A stretch of 15,913 nt of DNA, from positions 1-15,913 of the forward strand of contig JBNJEM010000099.1 in the NCBI GenBank assembly GCA_051745935.1, read 5' to 3'. A model generated the notes under the pieces. That model was not told the origin of the DNA. It made no database searches and worked only from the letters and a program-made list of their open reading frames with translations. This DNA comes from JBNJEM01 sp051745935. GTDB taxonomy: Bacteria > Planctomycetota > Planctomycetia > Pirellulales > Pirellulaceae. The translations under genes were made by a program, and so were the position numbers. Positions 1-6,169 of this stretch are shown piece by piece (within the stretch, counting starts at the first letter, position 1; the number at the start of each line of letters is the position of its first letter).

Positions 1-11
1 AAGAAACGGAA

Positions 12-33
12 GACGCCTCGCGGCTTTTTTTTT
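12..33 (+). terminator. Possible weak terminator-like end (short GC stem plus T9)
   Basis: A short GC-rich stem (GCC/GGC around a 4-nt loop, 15-24) is followed directly by nine T residues (25-33) on the plus strand. This could end a plus-strand gene lying left of the window. The stem is only 3 bp, so the call rests mainly on the T tract. I see no gene in 1-172. Confidence 0.2.
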
Positions 34-172
34 CACGCGTGAGCCCCGTCCGCCGTGTTCCCTTTGGTCCTTTCAGTCCCTGAGGTCCTTGATTCGACGC
101 GGGCAAGGCCGCAACAAAACGGGCTACAAGGACTTAGAGTTCTTCCTCACCCGAGGGCACCGTCCCGCGTTG

Positions 173-736
173 CTATGAGCCCGTTGCGTCCGTACCGACC
201 TGCTCTTCGACGACCAGCTCGCCGGTTTTCTTGTTCCAGCGGATGGTGCGAGGGGAAAGCCGGTGTTGGAAGTGACAGTCGGTGCAGGCGACCGCGTCGA
301 AGTTCGTCTTTTCCGGGCACCGTTTCTTCCATCGCGCTAGAACGTCCTTCGCTGGAGCATCGTGTTTCGGGTGGCACGTGCGGCAGAACGCGCCGACGTC
401 CCCGGCGGCGATCATGCGATCGGGCGGCGTGGTGTTGTTTTCGTCGTTCCGGTGATCCAACGATTCGCCATGGCACTCGGCGCAGCCCATTTCAGCCTTG
501 CCGTGAGCAACCACCAGTCCTTCGGTTTTGTAGTTTGCGTGGCAGACGTAACACGGGCCGTTTTCAACCTCCATCGCGGTTTGTTTTTTCGTCGTCTCGG
601 GTAGTTCCTCTTCAAGGAATCCGTCCAGTGAAAGAGGGGGAGCCTTTTCCCGTTCCTGTTCTCGATCCTTTGCCTCTTGAGCCACAATCGGCCTTGTCAA
701 AAGGAGCAGTGGTATCAATAGCGTGCAAATTCTCAC
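173..736 (-). CDS. Exported tetraheme c-type cytochrome (cytochrome c3/c7-like)
   Basis: Exported multiheme electron carrier, 187 aa from the start chosen here. Four CXXCH heme-attachment motifs are visible: CYVCH (62-66), CAECH (85-89), CRTCH (118-122) and CTDCH (151-155). Other histidines nearby (H78, H95, H125, H158) could be distal ligands, as in bis-His cytochromes of the c3/NrfH/NapC-like class. The N-terminus has a signal peptide: Arg2, a Leu/Ile-rich core (about 3-13) and a likely cleavage after VAQ (about residue 20). I chose the GTG at 736 because GGAG (748-745) precedes it by 8 nt and the signal peptide then starts cleanly. An in-frame ATG at 796 would add 20 residues with a poorer ribosome site. 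The middle (22-58) is charged and probably a linker. No redox partner is encoded beside it, so its electron donor and acceptor are unknown. Confidence 0.8.
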   Translation of the reverse strand: MRICTLLIPLLLLTRPIVAQEAKDREQEREKAPPLSLDGFLEEELPETTKKQTAMEVENGPCYVCHANYKTEGLVVAHGKAEMGCAECHGESLDHRNDENNTTPPDRMIAAGDVGAFCRTCHPKHDAPAKDVLARWKKRCPEKTNFDAVACTDCHFQHRLSPRTIRWNKKTGELVVEEQVGTDATGS

Positions 737-1352
737 GGAAATAGCTCCTATGGATGTTGCAATCGGAGAGATGTCGCGGAACCACTCCAGCTTCATGGTT
801 CATAGCCCACCGACCAGCTTTTCACTCACCAATAAACCGTCAACGCCGGCTGTCTTCCACAAGTGAGATTACTCAAGACTTTGGGGGATAGCCGGCACCC
901 GCGCGTTTTCCGCAAACACGGGTTCTCTTGCGCCCCGCTTCCCGCAGTGCGAAAAACCGGTGTCTCCGAGCGGGCCGGCCCCCGGGATCATATCTTTCAG
1001 GCGGTTGGATTTTTCCGGGGGGAAAGCTGCCCGACGCAAGCCGCCCTCCCGTTGCTCGGACTCGCGCCGGAGAAAGTCATCCGCGACCGGTATATCTCGT
1101 GCTCTGTGAGAGCTTAAACTTAGGGTTAGACGCTCCGGCCTTCGCCATTCGAATCGTACAAAGTCACGCAGAACAACACAGGCAGAGCCAGTGCCCCCCG
1201 AATTCTTGGCTTTGACAAGGCACTAGACCATTGCCAGCGCCGGGGAACGGATGATTTCGGGCGCCTTGCCGCTTGTCCTTCGCACGGGGCTTGGGGGCAC
1301 ATGCCCATGCCAACCCGAAGGGCTCAAGGCAAGCAGGTTGCCAACGGCGCGC
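737..1352. other. Intergenic region with one ~100-bp repeat copy
   Basis: About 0.6 kb without a convincing gene, between the AKR-like gene and the cytochrome gene. It holds the inverted copy of the ~100-bp repeat (990-1095) and a GC-rich palindrome, GGGCCGGCCC, near 973. Short open frames here have no ribosome site or recognisable protein features. The promoter for the cytochrome should lie in the left part, but I cannot point to clear boxes. Confidence 0.6.
990..1095 (+). repeat. ~100-bp dispersed repeat, copy 1 (inverted relative to the others)
   Basis: Member of a family with further copies at 3946-4045, 4046-4145 and 15819-15913. Shared landmarks in order are a TATA-like left end, TTTCAGGCGGTTGGATTTTTCC, GCTGCCCGACGCAAGCCG, CTCCCGTTG, GGAGAAAGTCATCCGCGACC, and a right end of GGTATA. 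This copy is the most diverged of the four but is still easily aligned. Its GGTATA end points to the plus-strand right, where no gene starts, unlike copies 2 and 4. Confidence 0.85.
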
Positions 1353-2564
1353 TTACACGTACGTCCACTCGTTCAACCACTGGTAGTGATGAGGAAGATT
1401 CGCGAAGCCTTCTTCGGTTGCTTCGTCCAAACGGCTTTGTTCTTCGACATCGAGCGCTCGCCTTTGTGCCACGGCAATGGCAAGATTGTCAACTTGCTCC
1501 TCATTAATCACGCCCGGGATCGGGGCCGTAATGACCGGGTTGGTAAGAATGCTTCGGATGGTTAGTCGAGCCGTGCGGTTGTCTTCTTCTTCATGGGAAT
1601 TCCCTGGTGAGCTGTCCCCTTTGAACACCGAGCCGCTGGCGAATGGCTTGATGCCGAACCAGGCGATATCGTTCCTTTGCATGGTTGCCCACAGGCTATC
1701 TTCCCACCCGCTATCTTCGACGGGGACGATTCGCGCGGCACGGCCCTCTTCGGTCACTTCAACTTTGGCGCCGGTTAGTTTGCTTTTCGCGGTGTACGGC
1801 GTGACGATCACCTCGAGTTCGTCCGGGGCGCGATTGATCCACCGTTTAATGTGTGGACGATCATGAGAAGAGATCCCGGTGAATCGGGCGCGGCCGCTCT
1901 TTTTAGCCCAAGCCAGCGCTTCCATGCATTCCTCCATTTGATTGTCCGTATGATCGCTGCTCCGTTCGAAGCACGTAATCCGCCAGACATCGACGTAATC
2001 CAAGCCGGTTTCCTTGAACCCGTGGTCCAAAGCCTGCTTGAGCATTTTCGTGATCCATCCCGGCGGTTTTGGTTTGCCCGCCTTCTTGGCCGCGTTCATT
2101 TGCCGGCACAAGCTGCGCATTTCCTCTTGATACCAGGAGAATCCCAAGTACATCTTGTCGCGGCGTCCCTTGAGCGCCTTGGCGTACATGATCACTTCCT
2201 GCTTGGTGCAGGCGTCGATGTAGTTGATGCCCCGGTCAATGCCCCGGCTGACCACGTCATACCGGTTCTTCTCGAATGCCTTGCTATTCAAGTCCGCACT
2301 TAACCAACTGCCACCCTGGAACAGGTCCGGCACCACTTTGTTGACCCGTTTCCAGTGCCCTCCCAGACAAACGGCGGACACCATCAAATCAGTCTTCCCC
2401 GCTCTCCGGTACTCCATGTCTTCATTGTAGTTTAGAATGTCGGAGGTTTCTTCTTTAGTGGGATTCTTGGCATAGACCGTACGAATGGCAGGGATCGTTG
2501 CCCCCGCAACGGCGACCGTACCAGCTTGAACAAAATCCCGGCGTGTCAAGCGGCTGTCGTTCAT
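1353..2564 (-). CDS. Tat-exported aldo/keto reductase-like protein with degenerate active site
   Basis: 403-aa protein of the aldo/keto reductase (TIM-barrel) superfamily. The start at 2564 is preceded by AAGGAG six nt upstream. The N-terminus carries a twin-arginine signal (TRRDF, residues 7-11, then a hydrophobic Ala/Val/Gly stretch), so the protein is probably exported folded. The barrel opens with the family pattern MEYRRAGKTDLMVSAVCLGG (50-69). Later family landmarks are GLDYVDV (187-193), FTGISSH (228-234), GIKPFASG (304-311) and PIPGVINEEQV (348-358), the last two from the nucleotide-binding side. The catalytic tetrad looks incomplete. Asp117 is present in YIDA, but the usual DTAxxYG is DACTKQ, putting Gln where Tyr belongs. 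The Lys strand reads MYLGFS and the His strand reads VDVWRITCF. Planctomycetes encode many Tat-exported oxidoreductase-like proteins, so the role may not be classical carbonyl reduction. Substrate unknown. Confidence 0.85.
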   Translation of the reverse strand: MNDSRLTRRDFVQAGTVAVAGATIPAIRTVYAKNPTKEETSDILNYNEDMEYRRAGKTDLMVSAVCLGGHWKRVNKVVPDLFQGGSWLSADLNSKAFEKNRYDVVSRGIDRGINYIDACTKQEVIMYAKALKGRRDKMYLGFSWYQEEMRSLCRQMNAAKKAGKPKPPGWITKMLKQALDHGFKETGLDYVDVWRITCFERSSDHTDNQMEECMEALAWAKKSGRARFTGISSHDRPHIKRWINRAPDELEVIVTPYTAKSKLTGAKVEVTEEGRAARIVPVEDSGWEDSLWATMQRNDIAWFGIKPFASGSVFKGDSSPGNSHEEEDNRTARLTIRSILTNPVITAPIPGVINEEQVDNLAIAVAQRRALDVEEQSRLDEATEEGFANLPHHYQWLNEWTYV

Positions 2565-2691
2565 CTTTAACTCCTTCAAGATAATTCGCGGCAAGGATGA
2601 GGGTCACTCAGGCCGTCATGATACGATAGTTTTCCGCGAAACTCAACATCGAAAGAATGGCCCCGGAGCAAACACGCGCGGCAACCGGCCT

Positions 2692-3912
2692 TCACCCTCC
2701 GGTCACCGCGACTTCATCATCCGCCGATCTTAATTCTTGTCCGTCGCAAAGTGTCTTTCCAAAGGGAATCATGTAGACGGTTCCATTGCACGAAACCTCC
2801 ACGCGTTGCGCGTGGATCTTCAGGATCTTGCCCGTTTTCGATCCCACCTCGAAGCTGTCCCCTTCGCTCAACTTCAGCACTTCGCCAGCGGTCCGAATGG
2901 TGATCCAAACTTCTCGTTTATCTCCCATCTCCACAATACCGGTTACAAACGCATACTTCGCCTCGTCAAAAGTCGGCTTGGGCGGAGGCCCCTCCTCCGG
3001 GGGCGGAGGTTCGGTCACCGCCAATCGAATTGTCTGTGACGCTTCTTTGGCGGGCATGCCATCGTCCTTCGCGTGGACCAGGATTTCGAACTCTCCAACC
3101 TCTTCGGGGGTCCATTCGATGCGGCCCGTTTCCTCGTCGACTGTCAGATTCTCCAAACCTTCGTGTTCCACGCGATACGTGAGGTTGCCGTTTTCAGGGT
3201 CCTCCACTCGTGGCGTAAAGGATATTGGCCGGTTCACGTAGCCTTGTTCAAAGCCCGAAGAGGCGAATCTGGGGGGCTCATTGGCGGGCGCGTAAGGGTT
3301 GCGTTTCACGATGACCTCGTAGTACCGATCAACACTTTCCAATGCCAATCGGTTCGACGGCATGTCTCCCAGTTCTCGATCCGGCACGCCGGGGAGTGCC
3401 AAGGCTTCGATCAGAACGCTGACTGCCAAACGCCCTTCCTTTTCCACGGCGGAGACCTTGCATGACTTGATGCGGTGGAGGTAATCTCTCGAGTAGAAAT
3501 CGTGAAGCAGGTCGACCAACTGGCTCAGATCGGCTTCGCAATTCACGGAAAACGTATGTTTGTCGTGAACATGGTCCGTCCCCAACATGCCCCGCTGATA
3601 AGACACATATTTCACGTTCGCCCGGGAAATGTTGGCGGCCTGGCACCATTCGTGCAGCCAGGCACGGTATCGTGAGTTGGCAAGTTGCTTGTCCCCGGGC
3701 AGCGAGCGGTCGGCGTATTCATCCAGCACTCTACGCGCGACCACCCCGCGATGCCGGAGCAACTCCTTGCGGTCGGTTTCCTCCTTGAGTTCCAGGATTC
3801 TGTCGGAGCGCGTGGTCAACACGGCAGCCACCTTTTTGGCGCCGTAGACCAGTCCCGTCAAAAGCACCAACATGGCAACCACCGCGGCAAGAGTTTTTTC
3901 ACGACGAGTCAT
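2692..3912 (-). CDS. T2SS inner-membrane fusion protein: GspM/PilO-like + cadherin/Ig-like + GspC/PilP-like
   Basis: Last gene of the T2SS operon, 406 aa. It seems to combine two inner-membrane scaffold components. Residues 9-29 form one N-terminal membrane segment after the charged MTRREK, followed by a predicted coiled coil (about 33-65) and an alpha/beta part (about 80-185) of the type in GspM/PilO. Residues 213-298 look like a cadherin-like/putative-Ig (CADG/He_PIG-type) domain, with PRVEDPENGNLTYRV, TGRIEWTPEEVG and VHAKDDG. A Pro/Glu hinge (301-314) leads to 318-390, which resembles the HR domain of GspC or PilP: YAFVTGIVEMG, WITIR, GDSFEVG, TGKILKIHAQRVEV, ending in a beta strand. In other systems this domain contacts the secretin. 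The ATG follows TAGGAG by 9 nt, and that Shine-Dalgarno contains the gspL stop codon, so translation is probably coupled. The GspM and PilP assignments come from motif reading and position, not a search. Confidence 0.75.
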   Translation of the reverse strand: MTRREKTLAAVVAMLVLLTGLVYGAKKVAAVLTTRSDRILELKEETDRKELLRHRGVVARRVLDEYADRSLPGDKQLANSRYRAWLHEWCQAANISRANVKYVSYQRGMLGTDHVHDKHTFSVNCEADLSQLVDLLHDFYSRDYLHRIKSCKVSAVEKEGRLAVSVLIEALALPGVPDRELGDMPSNRLALESVDRYYEVIVKRNPYAPANEPPRFASSGFEQGYVNRPISFTPRVEDPENGNLTYRVEHEGLENLTVDEETGRIEWTPEEVGEFEILVHAKDDGMPAKEASQTIRLAVTEPPPPEEGPPPKPTFDEAKYAFVTGIVEMGDKREVWITIRTAGEVLKLSEGDSFEVGSKTGKILKIHAQRVEVSCNGTVYMIPFGKTLCDGQELRSADDEVAVTGG

Positions 3913-3921
3913 CGTATTTGG

Positions 3922-3927
3922 CTCCTA
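3922..3927 (-). promoter_or_regulatory. Shine-Dalgarno TAGGAG of the last operon gene, containing the gspL stop codon
   Basis: TAGGAG lies 9 nt upstream of the ATG at 3912. Its first three bases are the TAG stop of the repeat-extended gspL frame. Ribosomes ending gspL would stop on the initiation site of the next gene, which suggests translational coupling. Confidence 0.65.
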
Positions 3928-6051
3928 CACGTATCCCAAGAGGAATATACCGGTCGCGGATGATTTTCTCCGCCGCCAGTCCGACCAACGGGAGGACGGC
4001 TTGCGTCGGGCAGCGTTCCACCCGGAAGAATCCAACCGCCTGAAATATACCGGTCGCGGATGATTTTCTCCGCCGCCAGTCCGACCAACGGGAGGACGGC
4101 TTGCGTCGGGCAGCGTTCCACCCGGAAAAATCGAACCGCCTGAAATATATGCCGCCGCCAGCGCAATCAACGGAAGCACGGATGGCGCGGCGTTCCTCTT
4201 CAACCGGAAGACGCCGCCCGACAGCGGGACCAGTTTTCTGGCTTCCCCTGGTTGCCGTCCGTCGGCTTCATCAACGGTTTCCGTCTCGTCCTCCGGCGCA
4301 TCGCGACCAGTTTTCACCTCCGTTTCCTCAACATCGGGCTCTTCGGTGTCCAACGTGCCAGTATCCGGCTCGACCCCGATCTCCCCGATCTCCCCGGCCG
4401 GCCCCGGTTCAGCCATGGGATCGAATTGCTCCGGGGCAGCGTTGGTAGCGTCCCGCTCCTGGCCCAACACCGTTTCCTCCTCCAGACCGGCCGTAACCGG
4501 GGTCGACGACCGCCGCTCGCCGGATTCCGGGTGATCCCGCGCCTGGTCGCTCGCCGTCAGCTCTTTGTCCACGACATGCGGGCGGCCCAATGAATGGCCG
4601 TTTTCCTGAACGTCCGGCGGCACAATGATGGTGGTATCAAGCTGATAGGGGTATTCGCGATTTGTGCGATCGACGACCCCCATTCGCCCCTCCACGACGT
4701 TGTCCCCGTATCGCAATGCCTGTTCCAGATCGGCAATGATTTCGGACGTGACCACGTTCCCCTTCAGGAGCATGCGTCCCCCGCGCTCCCGGTCCGGCCC
4801 CAAGTTGATTTCCCGCAGCATCAAATGGTCGGCGTCCGGCAATCGGCTGCATACTTGAGACAGCTCATCCAACCACGTGATGTCCCCATCGGTGAATACC
4901 TTGATCCGGTCCGCTTTGGCAACCAGTTTTTCGGCCTTTTCAACAGCCGCGTCAAGCTCCGTGGATTGCTGGGTCAAGCGAGCGATCTCGTCATCCAGTC
5001 CCTGCTTCCGCGAGGAAAACAACATGAAACCGGCCGCCAGTATCGCCGCCGCCCCGGCGGCAATGATCAGGTTGCGACGCTTGTTACTGGCAGGTTTGGG
5101 ACGCCTTCGCGGATTCAAAAAATCAATGGTATGTCCAGCCCCGGACACCTCGGAGGCTAGCATGCCGAGCAGGGGAGCGAATCGTCCGGAATTCTCCGGT
5201 CGGTTCCGCTGAAGCTGCCGGGATAGTCGCACCGCTTCGAAAGGATCCAATCCCACGACGTCCAACGGGAGCGCATCCGAAATACTGCGTTGCAACACGG
5301 TATATTCCGGCTGAGCGCCGCAAACCACGACCTGCTCAATGCGATGGCCGCTCATCTGATTCTGGGCCGCTCCGATCGTCCGTCGCAACTCTCCCACCAA
5401 TGCGACCGACTGAGCCTTGACATCGTCTCGCGATGGCAAGCGAACGGACCGCATGAACACAACATGCCCATTGCAGGTCGCCGTCAAATCCGCGCCACCA
5501 GGCAGCAAATCAACAATCAAGCTGCTGCGATACACATCGATCGACTCATAACGATGCAACAGGGATACGGCCGCGAATGGACGAAGCACAAGGCAGCGAG
5601 CATCCAGATCGCTGGCACGGCAGATCTTCTGAACCTTCTCGACCTCCTCCGGCGAGGTTACCGCCGCCAACACGTTGATTGACTCGCCCTGCGACTCAAG
5701 CTCGATGAAGTCCAGCGGCCAGTCTTCGGCGATCGAGGGAAACGCTTGCATGGCCTGGAACCGAACCATGTCCGGCAGCTCTTCCGGCGGCGCCTGCGGC
5801 AGGGATAACGTCCGCAGCTCGATACTCGATCGAGGCACCGCCACCAGTGCATCGCCACCCGACAAGCCGCGTCGCGCCAACTCCGCCGCCAGCTGCTGTT
5901 CGATTTCCTCCGTCGAAGGCGCCGCATTGGGCGTCCCAGCGGTCAGCTCGATCGCGAACGCCTCTTCCACAACCACGTCGTTGCCGCGAGGGCCGCCAAC
6001 GGCCACGCGAGCTTCACGTGCATCCCATTCCAGCGCGATCAGCTTTGCCAT
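3925..6051 (-). CDS. gspL: GspL/PilM-type T2SS inner-membrane protein with repeat-derived C-terminus
   Basis: Cytoplasmic-membrane scaffold protein that should recruit the GspE ATPase. Residues 1-310 read as a PilM/GspL actin-like domain (MAKLIALEWDAREARVAVGG at the start, then SSLIVDLLPGGADLTATCNG and VVVCG strands). A membrane segment follows after RRRPKPASNKRR (327-346), then a coiled coil (350-385) and a periplasmic PilN/GspL-like domain (about 388-478, ending QLDTTIIV). Residues 485-610 are an acidic, Glu/Asp/Pro-rich, probably disordered tail. From about residue 637 the frame runs through two tandem copies of the ~100-bp repeat, giving Pro/Arg/Trp/Ser-rich sequence up to residue 708. 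Because 100 is not a multiple of 3, the two copies are read in different frames. The family is usually about 400-500 aa, so ~700 aa is long. GAGG precedes the ATG by about 11 nt. Whether the full tail is translated is unproven. Confidence 0.85.
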   Translation of the reverse strand: MAKLIALEWDAREARVAVGGPRGNDVVVEEAFAIELTAGTPNAAPSTEEIEQQLAAELARRGLSGGDALVAVPRSSIELRTLSLPQAPPEELPDMVRFQAMQAFPSIAEDWPLDFIELESQGESINVLAAVTSPEEVEKVQKICRASDLDARCLVLRPFAAVSLLHRYESIDVYRSSLIVDLLPGGADLTATCNGHVVFMRSVRLPSRDDVKAQSVALVGELRRTIGAAQNQMSGHRIEQVVVCGAQPEYTVLQRSISDALPLDVVGLDPFEAVRLSRQLQRNRPENSGRFAPLLGMLASEVSGAGHTIDFLNPRRRPKPASNKRRNLIIAAGAAAILAAGFMLFSSRKQGLDDEIARLTQQSTELDAAVEKAEKLVAKADRIKVFTDGDITWLDELSQVCSRLPDADHLMLREINLGPDRERGGRMLLKGNVVTSEIIADLEQALRYGDNVVEGRMGVVDRTNREYPYQLDTTIIVPPDVQENGHSLGRPHVVDKELTASDQARDHPESGERRSSTPVTAGLEEETVLGQERDATNAAPEQFDPMAEPGPAGEIGEIGVEPDTGTLDTEEPDVEETEVKTGRDAPEDETETVDEADGRQPGEARKLVPLSGGVFRLKRNAAPSVLPLIALAAAYISGGSIFPGGTLPDASRPPVGRTGGGENHPRPVYFRRLDSSGWNAARRKPSSRWSDWRRRKSSATGIFLLGYV
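3946..4045 (-). repeat. ~100-bp dispersed repeat, copy 2 (tandem with copy 3)
   Basis: The repeat period is exactly 100 bp (TATACCGG at 3946 and again at 4046). Copies 2 and 3 differ at only about two positions (near 4028 and 4033 against 4128 and 4133). Its GGTATA end, read on the minus strand, lies 33 bp upstream of the ATG at 3912. The minus-strand sense has no stop in any of three frames, so gspL reads through it. Confidence 0.95.
4046..4145 (-). repeat. ~100-bp dispersed repeat, copy 3 (tandem with copy 2)
   Basis: Near-perfect tandem partner of the copy at 3946-4045 and same orientation. It encodes residues of the gspL tail beginning YISGGSIFPGG. The high identity between copies suggests a recent duplication or conversion. 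Confidence 0.95.
4146..4215 (-). repeat. Probable decayed third tandem copy of the ~100-bp repeat, inside gspL
   Basis: After a shared TGAAATATA junction (4141-4149) the sequence GCCGCCGCCAG, then CAACGG, then GGCGTTCC and ACCGGAAGA follow in the same order as in intact copies. About 20 bp are missing at the start and there are many substitutions. In the gspL frame it encodes VFRLKRNAAPSVLPLIALAA, which resembles what an intact copy would encode in that frame (FFRVERCPTQAVLPLVGLAA). Chance similarity is not excluded. Confidence 0.5.
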
Positions 6052-6080
6052 GATCTCGTGTACCTCTTCAAACTACCCCG

Positions 6081-6136
6081 TTGGGCATTGGTTATTGGTC
6101 ATTGGTCGTCGGGCATTCGTCATTCGTCATTCGTCA
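6081..6136 (-). repeat. Heptanucleotide array in the gspK-gspL gap
   Basis: Eight head-to-tail 7-bp units on the plus strand: TTGGGCA, TTGGTTA, TTGGTCA, TTGGTCG, TCGGGCA, then TTCGTCA three times. A run of seven G follows. It occupies the 118-bp gap between the gspK stop and the gspL start. The units vary but keep strict 7-bp phase. Confidence 0.85.
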
Positions 6137-6169
6137 TGGGGGGGCTCGTGCCTTTCGTTTCCGCCTGGC

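Noticed and set aside
990..1095. Small protein encoded by the ~100-bp repeat
   Set aside because: All three frames of one strand are open, but differences between copies often change amino acids, and there is no start or ribosome site, so I see no sign of selection on a peptide.
863..1215. 84- and 95-aa plus-strand open frames upstream of the cytochrome gene
   Set aside because: They run through the repeat copy in a GC-rich non-coding gap and lack ribosome sites and domain features.
3946..4145. Tandem 100-bp repeats as a CRISPR array
   Set aside because: Only two intact units lie in direct contact, with no spacer pattern, no short repeat unit and no cas genes in the window.
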